Assembly: GCF_900099775.1 (NCBI RefSeq)
Contig: NZ_FMTM01000007.1
Coordinates: 248,001-312,000, forward strand
Source of the DNA: Rhizobium mongolense subsp. loessense
GTDB taxonomy: Bacteria > Pseudomonadota > Alphaproteobacteria > Rhizobiales > Rhizobiaceae
DNA length: 64,000 bases
Reading direction: 5' to 3'
Shown: one piece after another, positions 43,189-51,787 of the stretch
Numbering within the stretch: position 1 is the first letter of the stretch
Layout: each line of letters opens with the position of its first letter
Notes under the pieces: generated by a model
What the model was told of the DNA's origin: nothing
The model's database searches: none
Seen by the model: the letters and a program-made list of their open reading frames with translations, nothing else
Made by a program: the position numbers and the translations under genes

Positions 43189-43902
43189 CTACCGGTGAAA
43201 ACCGAGATCCCGTTGGGAAATCAGTTTATAGAGATGAACCATCATGCCCGCCGCAAAAAGCGGCGTCAGCAGATTGAGGAAGGGGATGGCCAGGAAAGCG
43301 GCGATCACCAAACCGCCGACAAAGACGGTAGAAGCATGTTTTGCCCTGAAGAGCCGGGCCTCCTCCGGCGAACGGAAGCGCATGGCGGCGAATTCGAAGA
43401 ATTCCCGACCGAGCAGATAACCGTTCACCAGGAAGAAGGCGATCAGGTTCACGCCCGGGATGAAGAGCAGGAGGAGGGCAACAATATTGCCGGCGATCAC
43501 CACGCCCAGGAACTTGAGTGAACTCGCGATTGCCGGGCCGATCGGCATCGCCGTTCCCGGGGTATCCTCGGGATAATCCCGCTTCTCCACCACTTCCGCC
43601 ACGTCATCAAGAAAAAGGCCGGCAATCAACGCCGTCACGGGCGACAGCATCAGCGCCAGGCCCAAGGCAAGACCGATGCTTGCGAGAATGACAAAGACGA
43701 AGCTCAGCCAGCCGGCCCAATCCGGAACTTCCGGAAAGAATCCCGCGATCCACGGAAACAGCAAAGTCATGAACAGGCTTCGCAGCACGAACCAGAGCCC
43801 AATGAGAACCAGGATCGTAAGCCCCAGAACTTTCCAGAAAACAGACCGGGTTTCCCGTGCAAACAGGTTGAAAAACGCAAGGCGAGCGGCATCGAGGATC
43901 AT
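43189..43902 (-). CDS. EI24/CysZ-like membrane protein
   Basis: About 237 residues with four or more membrane segments; matches the EI24 (formerly DUF540/CysZ-like) family (LSPVTALIAGLFLDDVAEVVE and GYLLGREFFEFAAMR). Some members are sulfate permeases (CysZ), but no cysteine-synthesis gene is nearby, so substrate is unknown. Start candidates are ATG at 43932, 43911 and 43902; GGAG is best placed for 43902. Converges on nth with a 27-base gap. Confidence 0.82.
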   Translation of the reverse strand: MILDAARLAFFNLFARETRSVFWKVLGLTILVLIGLWFVLRSLFMTLLFPWIAGFFPEVPDWAGWLSFVFVILASIGLALGLALMLSPVTALIAGLFLDDVAEVVEKRDYPEDTPGTAMPIGPAIASSLKFLGVVIAGNIVALLLLFIPGVNLIAFFLVNGYLLGREFFEFAAMRFRSPEEARLFRAKHASTVFVGGLVIAAFLAIPFLNLLTPLFAAGMMVHLYKLISQRDLGFHR

Positions 43903-43959
43903 TCTTCGCATCTCCAGGTTATATCTGCGCATGTAGGAATCTCAACGCCCGACGGCAAG

Positions 43960-44050
43960 TCGAAATAAAACTACATGCAACGATGGAAAACTTGTCTAAA
44001 ATAACACAATAATATATAGTCTATAGTATTCGATATAAACTTGAGCCTAG
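43960..44050. promoter_or_regulatory. AT-rich segment upstream of the RpiR-type gene
   Basis: Markedly lower GC than the rest of the window, with repeated TpA steps (AATAATATATAGTCTATAG) and a short palindrome TATAG-T-CTATA. It may hold the promoter of the regulator gene and could attract AT-binding proteins such as MucR/Ros. Confidence 0.4.
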
Positions 44051-44135
44051 GACGCAGCTTCCGGAAATAGTTGCAACGGCAAGTCTCGCCAATAGCGCAT
44101 CCGCGAATTGCCTCTGGGAAGTCAGGGAGGCTGAT

Positions 44136-44990
44136 GTGGAAGACTTTGTTCAGAAGCTCAGACACTATGTGAAGTCAGGCACGCCGGCCGAGCGCAGAAT
44201 TGCGAAGTATTTTACCGAACACCTGAACGACCTTCCCTTCGAGACCGCTGCCTCCGTGGCCGACAGGCTCGATCTAAGCCCGATGACGGTTGGCCGTTTT
44301 CTGCGCGCCCTCGGCTATCAGGGTCTCGACAGCGTCAAAGTCCATTTCCGTGAAACCGCAGTCACCTCTCCTGTCCAACTTCAAAATTCGCTCAACGAGT
44401 TGCAGACCGATGCCTCGGAAGGAAAATCGCTTGCCTTGCTCGTCACCGAGCAGATCCAGGCGCTGCACCACATCTACCATCTGACAGCACAGACGCACTG
44501 GGCCGAAGCGGTCGCGATGATTGGCATGGCACGCGAAGTTTTCATTGCAACGCATGTACGGCTCGCGGGCTTCGCAACGCATTTCGCCCACCGGCTGACA
44601 CGGTCCCGCGATGGCGTCCACGCACTGGACGGTTCGGCAAACCGCTTCGCCGAACTCTTCGCTCGCCCGAGTGGCGAAGGCGCCCTCCTGATCATCATCG
44701 ATTGCCGACGCTTCGGCAAAGCGCGTCTGTTGGCGCGAACCGCGCGGCGCTATGGCTACAAGGTCGTGCTGATCACAACGGAAAACAGCGACTGGCTGCC
44801 CGACCAATCCAACGTCATGCTGGCCCTTCCGCCTGCCCGCTCGCCCGATGAGGACAACCTTCCTCCGCTGATCGCTCTTCTCGACTGTCTGTCGGAATCC
44901 GTCATTGCCGCCGCAGGCGAAGAGGCGCTCGAACGCCGGCGGCGAATGTCGGAATTCGGCACCATTCTCGGAGAAAGCGGCAATCGCTAG
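44136..44990 (+). CDS. RpiR family transcriptional regulator (HTH + SIS)
   Basis: 284 residues: N-terminal RpiR HTH (ERRIAKYFTEHLNDLPFETAASVADRLDLSPMTVGRFLRALGYQG) and a C-terminal SIS sugar-phosphate-binding domain. The start is GTG at 44136 with GGGAGG upstream; the ATG two bases earlier is out of frame. Its stop codon shares bases with the stop of the convergent FGGY kinase gene (CTAG at 44987-44990). It may sense a phosphosugar made by that kinase, but this is inference. Confidence 0.88.
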   Translation: MEDFVQKLRHYVKSGTPAERRIAKYFTEHLNDLPFETAASVADRLDLSPMTVGRFLRALGYQGLDSVKVHFRETAVTSPVQLQNSLNELQTDASEGKSLALLVTEQIQALHHIYHLTAQTHWAEAVAMIGMAREVFIATHVRLAGFATHFAHRLTRSRDGVHALDGSANRFAELFARPSGEGALLIIIDCRRFGKARLLARTARRYGYKVVLITTENSDWLPDQSNVMLALPPARSPDEDNLPPLIALLDCLSESVIAAAGEEALERRRRMSEFGTILGESGNR

Positions 44991-46570
44991 CTTATCGCGT
45001 CCAGTTCGGCTCGATGGCGATACATCGCGAGAAACCGCCGGTATTCGCGATCATACAGAGCCTGCTTTGTCGCGTCCGGCGCACGCTCTTCACCCCCGGG
45101 ATACATTGCCACGCCGGCCGTCGTGAGATCCTTATGTAAGCCACAGGCAACGGAAGCCCCGATCGCGGTGCCCAGCAGCACCGCCTCGTTCATCTTCGGA
45201 ACGACGACCCTGCAGCCTGTCGCATCCGAATAAAGCTCCATCAGCACGGGGTTCTTCACATGCCCGCCCGCAACATGCAGCGTGTCCGGCACATAACCGT
45301 ATTCCTTCATCTTTTCGAGAATATGCCGGATGCCGAGCGCAATGCCGACGGCGGTGCGCCAGTAGAGCGCACAAAGTCCGTCGAATGACGTATCGAGCGT
45401 CAGCCCGCTGATAGTGCCGACGGCGTGCGGATCGGCAAGAGGCGACCGGTTGCCGTGGAAATCCGGCAGCACGAAGATGCGCGAACCGAGCGCGTCGCCT
45501 TCTTCGGCACGCAATTGCGCAATGCGGGAGACGATCTTCTGGTGCAATGCGGCGGTGGGCTCGCCCCCGGCAGCATGCATGCGCACGATATGCTCGAGCA
45601 GCGCACCCGTCGCCGATTGACCGGCTTCAACAAGCCACGAATCCTGAAAGACGACCTCGTAGTAAGGTCCCCACATGCCATGACTTGGCTTTCGATCGCG
45701 GGAGAACGAAATGATGCAGCTCGAGGTTCCCGCAATGAGCGCCAACTGACGCTCCAGCTGCGCGGGGTCGGCCGCGTAGCCTGCAAGCGTGCCAAGCGCG
45801 CCCGCATAGGCGTCGATCAGGCCCGCCGAAACGTGGCAATCGGTCGTCAGCCCGAGTGCCGATGCGGCCTCCTGGGTGAGCGTGCCGACGCTAGTGCCGA
45901 CCGGTGCTGTCTCGTCGGGCAGACGGCCGCGCTCCTGCAGGTCTTCGAGACCGATCTGCGCGAGAAAATCCCTCTGCCAGCCCGTTTCCTTGTGCGCCAG
46001 ATAATTCCACTTCGCCGTCAGCGTGCTGCGCGAACGGGCAAGCGAGCCCGTCGCTTTCCATGTCATGAAGTCGGCGAGATCGAAGAAATAACCGGCATTC
46101 ATCCAGGTGCCAGGCAGTTTCTTCTTCAGCCACATCAGTTTTGGCATCTCCATCTCCGGTGACATGAAATGCCCGGAATGATCGAGAACCGCATGGCAGG
46201 TTGCCGTGCAGAAATCAGCTTCGTTCAACGCCCTATGGTCGAGCCAGACGATCGTGTCGAAGCGCCTCTCGCCCCCGGTCGAGACGCTGATCTGCCCACC
46301 GTCGACATCGCGGACGACGAGCGAGCATGTGCCGTCGAAGCCGATCGCACCGACAGACCCAGGGGCTGCGCCCGATTGTTCCATCGCCTTGCGAACGACG
46401 ATGCAGACCGCAGACCAGATGTTTTCAGAATCATGTTCGGCATGATTTTCACGCGGCCTATTCATGATGATCGGATGTTCGGCCTTTCCAAGCAGGCGAC
46501 CGCGGGCATCGAACACACCGGCACGCGCGCTGCCGGTGCCGACATCCACCGCAACCACATGATCATGCAT
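44987..46570 (-). CDS. FGGY-family carbohydrate kinase (ribulokinase-like)
   Basis: 527 residues, kinase of the FGGY superfamily in the ribulokinase/D-ribulokinase-like branch (VAVDVGTGSARAGVFD, GFDGTCSLVV, WLDHRA, and FGGY-region VAGGHVKNPVLMELYSDATGC). The start is ATG at 46570, which shares one base with the HAD stop (TGATG), so it is translationally coupled. Last gene of the polyol operon. In context it would phosphorylate a ketose made from a polyol, such as D-ribulose, D-xylulose or D-tagatose; exact substrate unknown. Confidence 0.85.
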   Translation of the reverse strand: MHDHVVAVDVGTGSARAGVFDARGRLLGKAEHPIIMNRPRENHAEHDSENIWSAVCIVVRKAMEQSGAAPGSVGAIGFDGTCSLVVRDVDGGQISVSTGGERRFDTIVWLDHRALNEADFCTATCHAVLDHSGHFMSPEMEMPKLMWLKKKLPGTWMNAGYFFDLADFMTWKATGSLARSRSTLTAKWNYLAHKETGWQRDFLAQIGLEDLQERGRLPDETAPVGTSVGTLTQEAASALGLTTDCHVSAGLIDAYAGALGTLAGYAADPAQLERQLALIAGTSSCIISFSRDRKPSHGMWGPYYEVVFQDSWLVEAGQSATGALLEHIVRMHAAGGEPTAALHQKIVSRIAQLRAEEGDALGSRIFVLPDFHGNRSPLADPHAVGTISGLTLDTSFDGLCALYWRTAVGIALGIRHILEKMKEYGYVPDTLHVAGGHVKNPVLMELYSDATGCRVVVPKMNEAVLLGTAIGASVACGLHKDLTTAGVAMYPGGEERAPDATKQALYDREYRRFLAMYRHRAELDAIS

Positions 46571-47259
46571 CAAGGGTGAGCCCCATCCAGCTTTTGTTTC
46601 TGGATAAGGTGTATCAAATCCGGCATTGCGTCAAACACGCGTTCCGGCGAAAGCCGCTCGAGTTCGGCACGATAACCTGCAAAATTGGCATGCGAGCCGC
46701 CGGTAAAGGCAAAGACCGTCATACCTGCGGCTTTGGCTGCCTCAATCCCCGCAGGGCTATCTTCGATTACGACGCAGTTCTTCGGATCGACGTGCATTTC
46801 GCGGGCCGCATGCAGGAAGAGATCCGGCGCCGGCTTTCCATTCTTCACCATCGAGGCGCTGAAGATGTTCGGTAGCTTGTCGATAAGGCCGGTGACGGTG
46901 AGCGACAGCCTGATGCGCTCGACCTGGCTCGACGAAGCGACGCAGCAAGGGATGTGGAGCGCGTCGATCGTTGCGCCTATGCCTTCGATCGGCCTCAGTT
47001 CTTTCCTGAATCGCGCATAGAGATTGGTACGGATGCGCTCGAGAAACTCGTCGCCGGCATGCACCTGATATTCGCTCTTCATCGTTTCGATGACGGTCGC
47101 GAGGCTCTTGCCGAGGAAGCGCCCATAGACCTCTTCCTCGGTGATCGGCACTCCAAGGTCGTTCATCGCCTCGACGAGCACGCTGACGGAGATCGGCTCG
47201 CTATCGACGAGGACACCGTCACAATCGAAAATGACCAGGCGTGTTTCAGAACTAGCCAT
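46570..47259 (-). CDS. HAD-superfamily phosphatase (beta-phosphoglucomutase-like)
   Basis: 229 residues, HAD subfamily IA. Motif I is FDCDGVLVDSE (Asp12 and Asp14), motif II CVASSS, motif III lysine in KNGKPAPDLF, motif IV VIEDSPAGIEAA. The fold and motifs fit sugar-phosphate phosphatases and beta-phosphoglucomutase-like enzymes. An in-frame TTG three codons upstream is the alternative start. Encoded between mannitol dehydrogenase (gap 90) and the FGGY kinase (1-base overlap); a phosphatase next to a kinase could detoxify a dead-end sugar phosphate. Confidence 0.85.
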   Translation of the reverse strand: MASSETRLVIFDCDGVLVDSEPISVSVLVEAMNDLGVPITEEEVYGRFLGKSLATVIETMKSEYQVHAGDEFLERIRTNLYARFRKELRPIEGIGATIDALHIPCCVASSSQVERIRLSLTVTGLIDKLPNIFSASMVKNGKPAPDLFLHAAREMHVDPKNCVVIEDSPAGIEAAKAAGMTVFAFTGGSHANFAGYRAELERLSPERVFDAMPDLIHLIQKQKLDGAHP

Positions 47260-47349
47260 GAAGACCAACCAGAGTTCGGTTCGGGGGCGTTATCGGCTCG
47301 CGCATGCGCAAGCCGATCAATAGCGGCAGGAATTGCCGCCATTGATTTC

Positions 47350-48831
47350 CTACACTGCAAGCTTGCCATCGAGATAGAGCTGCAAGGTCGCGCGCGTCCC
47401 CTTTTCCCACAGTGTTTTCAGGGCATGCGCAAAACGCTTGCGGAACAACTCGGATTGCGACACCTCGCCAAAAATGTCGTCGAAGACGAGGAACGCCGCC
47501 GGATCGTCCTTTGCCTTCAGCGCGGCGGCATGGAGCCGGTCGGCACTCGCATCGTTGAAAACGATCTCCTTGCCGCTATCTGTCGTGCCCCAGAAGTAAC
47601 GGCACCAGAGAGCCGAAACCAGCGAAAGGCCGACGACGTCCTTGCCCTGACGCAGATTGTCGAGCGTGGATGGCAGGATAAATTTCGGCTGACGGTTCGA
47701 ACCGTCCTGCGCCAGGCGCGGGATCGTGTCGGCGATCTTCGGGTTCAGAAGACGGCGTTCGATCAGCGCGAAATAATCCTTGAGCGAGGTATTCGGCACC
47801 GGCGGCACGATCGGGATGATCTCGTCGTTTTCGAGCTTGGCGAGGAAGGCGCGGATCAGCGGCTCTTCCATCGCGTCATGCACGAAATGGATGTCCATCA
47901 ACGCCGCCGGATACGCGATCGCCGCATGCCCGCCATTGAGGATGCGTATCTTCATGTGCTCGTAAGGCGTGACATCCGGCACGAAGGTGACGCCGACTTT
48001 ATCGAGCGCTGGCCGTCCGGCAGTAAACTTGTCTTCCAGCACCCACTGCTTGAATTCTTCACAATAGACCGGCCAGTTGTCTTCAATACCGAAGGTATCC
48101 GTCAGCAGATCGATCTCGCGCTGGCTCGTTGCCGGCGTAATGCGATCGACCATGGCATTCGGGAAGGCGACATTCGCCTTGACCCACACGGCAAACGCCG
48201 GATCAGAAAGCTCCGCCATACCCAAGACGGCGTTTCTGGTGACGGCACCGTTATGCGGAATGTTGTCGCAGGACATAACGGTGAAGGGCACGATGCCCTT
48301 TTCCTTACGTGCCTTGAGACCGGCAACGATAAGGCCGAAAACGGTTTTCGGCTCGGACGGGTTTTTTCCGTCCGCAGCAATCGCCGGATGCGATGGATTG
48401 AATTTGCCGGACGCGTCGATGAAGTATCCGCCCTCGGTAATCGTCAACGAGACAATGCGGATTGCAGGATCGGAGAGCTTGGCGATGATGGCTTTGGAAT
48501 CGCCGACCGGCAGGATGTCGACCATCGGCCCCGTGACACGCGCCGCCGTCTTGTTGTTGTCCTGCTCCACGACCGTTGTCAGGAAGTCTTGCGCGGCAAG
48601 CTTCTCGCGCATCGCGGCGTCGGAAGGCAGCATGCCTGCGCCGATGATGGCCCAGTCGTGATCCTTTCCTTGATTGAAAAGATCATCGAGGTAGACAGCC
48701 TGGTGGGCGCGGTGGAAATTGCCAACGCCGAAGTGCACGATGCCGGCCGTTAGCGACGCTCGGTCATAAGCCGGGATTTCGGCCGTTTTAGCCGCATCGG
48801 TAAGCGTTGCCAGCGATAATTTGCACGTCAT
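47350..48831 (-). CDS. mtlK: Mannitol 2-dehydrogenase (polyol dehydrogenase, long-chain type)
   Basis: Oxidises D-mannitol (and often D-arabinitol or sorbitol) to the ketose with NAD; 493 residues, the usual length for secondary-alcohol long-chain polyol dehydrogenases. The NAD-binding segment IVHFGVGNFHRAHQ and the catalytic Lys294-Asn299-His302 triad in MKIRILNGGH are present. AGAGGA precedes the ATG. It follows the ABC ATPase gene by 102 bases; in Sinorhizobium meliloti the corresponding position also carries smoS, which is missing here. Confidence 0.93.
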   Translation of the reverse strand: MTCKLSLATLTDAAKTAEIPAYDRASLTAGIVHFGVGNFHRAHQAVYLDDLFNQGKDHDWAIIGAGMLPSDAAMREKLAAQDFLTTVVEQDNNKTAARVTGPMVDILPVGDSKAIIAKLSDPAIRIVSLTITEGGYFIDASGKFNPSHPAIAADGKNPSEPKTVFGLIVAGLKARKEKGIVPFTVMSCDNIPHNGAVTRNAVLGMAELSDPAFAVWVKANVAFPNAMVDRITPATSQREIDLLTDTFGIEDNWPVYCEEFKQWVLEDKFTAGRPALDKVGVTFVPDVTPYEHMKIRILNGGHAAIAYPAALMDIHFVHDAMEEPLIRAFLAKLENDEIIPIVPPVPNTSLKDYFALIERRLLNPKIADTIPRLAQDGSNRQPKFILPSTLDNLRQGKDVVGLSLVSALWCRYFWGTTDSGKEIVFNDASADRLHAAALKAKDDPAAFLVFDDIFGEVSQSELFRKRFAHALKTLWEKGTRATLQLYLDGKLAV

Positions 48832-48933
48832 GTTTCAGTCCTCTTGAGGTCTTGCGAAGCGGATCGGCCGCTCTGCTCTCAGCAAACCGGACGCCTTGCC
48901 CGGCCTGCATTCTCACCCCGCCCGGCATTTGCC

Positions 48934-49932
48934 TCAGATGGCGAGACCGCCCTCGTTGAATTTATGGATACGCGTCTTGTCCGGCGTCAGGTAGACGGTG
49001 TCCCCGGCCTTCGCCGGGAAATCGCCGCCACCGCGTGCAGTAACCGAGCCGATACCATCGACGTCGATATGCAGGAACGTGTCGGAGCCCAGATGCTCGG
49101 CGACGATTACCCTGCCCTTCCAGTCGCCGCTTTCGGTCGAAAGCAGCACATGCTCGGGACGCACGCCGATCGTATGCGCATTCAGCGCAGCCGCATTCTG
49201 ACCGGTGATGAAATTCATCTTCGGCGAGCCGATGAAACCGGCAACGAAGAGATTGCGCGGGCTCTTGTAGAGCTCCAGCGGCGAGCCCACCTGCTCGATG
49301 TTGCCGCGGTTCAGCACGACGATCTTGTCGGCCATTGTCATGGCTTCCACCTGGTCGTGGGTGACGTAAACCATCGTCGTCTTCAGTTGCTGGTGCAGTT
49401 CGCTGATTTCGATGCGCATGTTGACGCGAAGTGCGGCATCGAGGTTCGATAAAGGCTCGTCGAAGAGGAAGGCCGATGGCTGGCGGACGATGGCGCGACC
49501 GATCGCGACACGCTGCCGCTGGCCACCGGAAAGCTGGCGCGGCTTGCGCTCCAGATAATCCGTCAGGTTCAGGACGCGTGCGGCGTCGCTTACCTTCCTG
49601 TCGATCTCGGTCTTGTCCATCCCCGCCATCTTCAATGGGAAGGCAATATTGTTGCGCACGCTCATATGCGGATAAAGTGCATAGGATTGGAACACCATCG
49701 CAAGCCCGCGCTCGGATGGCGCCTTTTCGGTCGCGTCCTTGCCGTCGATGACGATCTTGCCGCCGGAAACGTCCTCCAGCCCGGCGATCAGCCTGAGCAG
49801 CGTGGACTTGCCGCAGCCCGACGGGCCGACGAAGACGACGAATTCGCCGTCCCGGATGTCGAGATTGATCGAAGGGATGACCTTGGCTTCGCCGAAGACC
49901 TTCGAAACGCTCTGAAGGGTAATGCTGCCCAT
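48934..49932 (-). CDS. smoK: Polyol ABC transporter, ATP-binding protein
   Basis: MalK/UgpC-type ATPase, 332 residues. Walker A GPSGCGKS (36-43), signature LSGGQRQRVAIGRAI, Walker B AFLFDEPLSNLD, and a C-terminal TOBE/OB region. GGGAGAG precedes the ATG. It lies 18 bases after the permease gene. Named by synteny with the S. meliloti sorbitol/mannitol importer. Confidence 0.9.
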   Translation of the reverse strand: MGSITLQSVSKVFGEAKVIPSINLDIRDGEFVVFVGPSGCGKSTLLRLIAGLEDVSGGKIVIDGKDATEKAPSERGLAMVFQSYALYPHMSVRNNIAFPLKMAGMDKTEIDRKVSDAARVLNLTDYLERKPRQLSGGQRQRVAIGRAIVRQPSAFLFDEPLSNLDAALRVNMRIEISELHQQLKTTMVYVTHDQVEAMTMADKIVVLNRGNIEQVGSPLELYKSPRNLFVAGFIGSPKMNFITGQNAAALNAHTIGVRPEHVLLSTESGDWKGRVIVAEHLGSDTFLHIDVDGIGSVTARGGGDFPAKAGDTVYLTPDKTRIHKFNEGGLAI

Positions 49933-49950
49933 GTTTCTCTCCCTGATGTC

Positions 49951-50781
49951 TTATTTCACCGCGCCGAAGGTCAGGCCGCGGACGAGTTGTTTTTGCGAGA
50001 ACCAGCCGAGGATCAGGATCGGCGCGATTGCCATTGTCGATGCTGCCGAAAGCTTGGCGTAGAAGAGACCTTCGGGGCTGGAGTAGGAGGCGATGAATGC
50101 CGTCAGCGGCGCGGCTTTCGAGGCGCTGAGGTTCAGCGTCCAGAAGGCTTCGTTCCAGGCCAGTATGATGTTGAGGAGCAGCGTCGAGGCAATGCCCGGT
50201 ATCGCCATCGGCGTCAGCACATAAATGATTTCCTTGGCGAGCGATGCGCCGTCCATGCGCGCCGCCTCGAGGATTTCGCCAGGGATTTCCTTGAAGTAGG
50301 TGTAAAGCATCCAGACGATGATCGGCAAGTTGATCAGCGTCAGCACGATCACCAGCCCCATCCGGCTGTCGAGCAGGCCGAAATTGCGGAACATCAGGTA
50401 GATCGGAATCAGCGCGCCGACCGGCGGCATCATCTTCGTCGACAGCATCCACATCAGCACGTCCTTGGTCCGCTTGGTCGGCGAGAATGCCATGGCCCAG
50501 GCGGCAGGGATCGCGATGATGAGGCCGATCAAAGTCGAGCCAAAGGAAATGATCACCGAATTCATGAAGTGGCCGAGATAGTTCGACCGGCTCTGGACCT
50601 CCGCATAGCTTTCCGTCGTCCAGTGGAAGAACAGGAACTGCGGCGGCGAGGCAATCGCGTCGGCCTCCGACTTGAAGCTCGTAAGAAACGTCCACAGAAT
50701 CGGGAAGAAGATCAGGATCGCCAGCGTCCAGGCGATCGCCGTCATGATCACCTTGCGTTGCGTTGTGACTTTTCTAGCCAT
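49951..50781 (-). CDS. smoG: Polyol ABC transporter, permease 2
   Basis: CUT1 permease of the MalG type, 276 residues, six hydrophobic segments, coupling loop ILEAARMDGASLAKEIIYVLTPMAIPGI. ATG at 50781 starts one base after the stop of permease 1; the frame remains open upstream but only shadows that gene. Confidence 0.9.
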   Translation of the reverse strand: MARKVTTQRKVIMTAIAWTLAILIFFPILWTFLTSFKSEADAIASPPQFLFFHWTTESYAEVQSRSNYLGHFMNSVIISFGSTLIGLIIAIPAAWAMAFSPTKRTKDVLMWMLSTKMMPPVGALIPIYLMFRNFGLLDSRMGLVIVLTLINLPIIVWMLYTYFKEIPGEILEAARMDGASLAKEIIYVLTPMAIPGIASTLLLNIILAWNEAFWTLNLSASKAAPLTAFIASYSSPEGLFYAKLSAASTMAIAPILILGWFSQKQLVRGLTFGAVK

Positions 50782-50782
50782 C

Positions 50783-51655
50783 TCAAGCCTCCAGATTCTT
50801 GCCGACAAGGCGGACAAGGAAGATCGCGACGATGTTGGCGAGGATGACCGCAATGATACCGCCCGCCGAAGCGCCGCCGATATCGAACTGAAGAAGCGCC
50901 TGCGCATAGACGAGGTAGGTCAGGTTCGTGCTCTGCGTGCCCGGGCCGCCATTGGTGGTAACCAGGATTTCGGCAAAGACCGAGAGCAGGAAGATCGTCT
51001 GGATCAGGATCACCACCGTGATGGCGCGCGCCATATGCGGCAGAATGATATAGATGAATCTCGATATCGCGCCGGCGCCATCCATTTCGGCAGCTTCCTT
51101 CTGCTCCTCGTCCAGCGACTGCAAAGAGGTGAGCAGGATCAGCGTCGCAAAAGGCAGCCACTGCCAGGCGACGATCAGAATGATCGAGAACAACGGTGCG
51201 TTTGCCAGCCAGTCAAAGGGCTGCAGTCCGAGCGCCTTGGCAAGATGCGCAAAGAGCCCGTTGACCGGGTTCATGAACATGTTCTTCCAGACAAGCGCTG
51301 CCACCGTCGGCATGACGAAGAACGGTGCGATCACCAGGATGCGCACGATGCCCTGGCCATAGATGTCCTGGTCGAGCAGCAAGGCGAAGGCGATACCGCC
51401 GACCACGGTGATGATCAGCACGCCGAGCACCAGCAGCAGCGTATTGGTGAGCGCTGCGAAAAAGGCCGGATCGGACAGGAAGTAGCTGTAGTTCAGAAAG
51501 CCGACGAAGCTCTCCATTCCCGGGCTGAGAAGGTTGTAGTTCAACAGTGAGAAGTAGATCGTCATCGCAAGCGGGACGATCATCCAGGCGAAGAGAAGCA
51601 CGACGGACGGTGCGATCATCATTCGCGCTGCGGAGCGGGTGTGTAACGTTGCCAT
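50783..51655 (-). CDS. smoF: Polyol ABC transporter, permease 1
   Basis: CUT1 permease of the MalF type, 290 residues, coupling loop QKEAAEMDGAGAISRFIYIILPHMARAI. ATG at 51655 is preferred over an open frame to 51772, as it precedes the basic N-terminus and first membrane segment (MMIAPSVVLLFAWMIVPLAM). It lies 132 bases after the binding-protein gene. Confidence 0.9.
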   Translation of the reverse strand: MATLHTRSAARMMIAPSVVLLFAWMIVPLAMTIYFSLLNYNLLSPGMESFVGFLNYSYFLSDPAFFAALTNTLLLVLGVLIITVVGGIAFALLLDQDIYGQGIVRILVIAPFFVMPTVAALVWKNMFMNPVNGLFAHLAKALGLQPFDWLANAPLFSIILIVAWQWLPFATLILLTSLQSLDEEQKEAAEMDGAGAISRFIYIILPHMARAITVVILIQTIFLLSVFAEILVTTNGGPGTQSTNLTYLVYAQALLQFDIGGASAGGIIAVILANIVAIFLVRLVGKNLEA

Positions 51656-51787
51656 GGCGATGACCGATCCTGTTTCGAGGGGCGTCTGACTGCAGGGCAG
51701 CTGAGAAAAAGGGGCCGCCGACGCTATTCGGGCATTCGGCGGCCCAGAGGGGTGGGAGGTCAACAATCCCACCGTCTCAGGAGGTTG

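Noticed and set aside
46954..48753. 599-codon open frame on the + strand
   Set aside because: Antisense to mtlK and the HAD gene, both with clear catalytic motifs; no family features of its own.
48962..50695. 577-codon open frame on the - strand
   Set aside because: Same strand but different frame through smoK and smoG; those two have full ABC motifs, this one has none.
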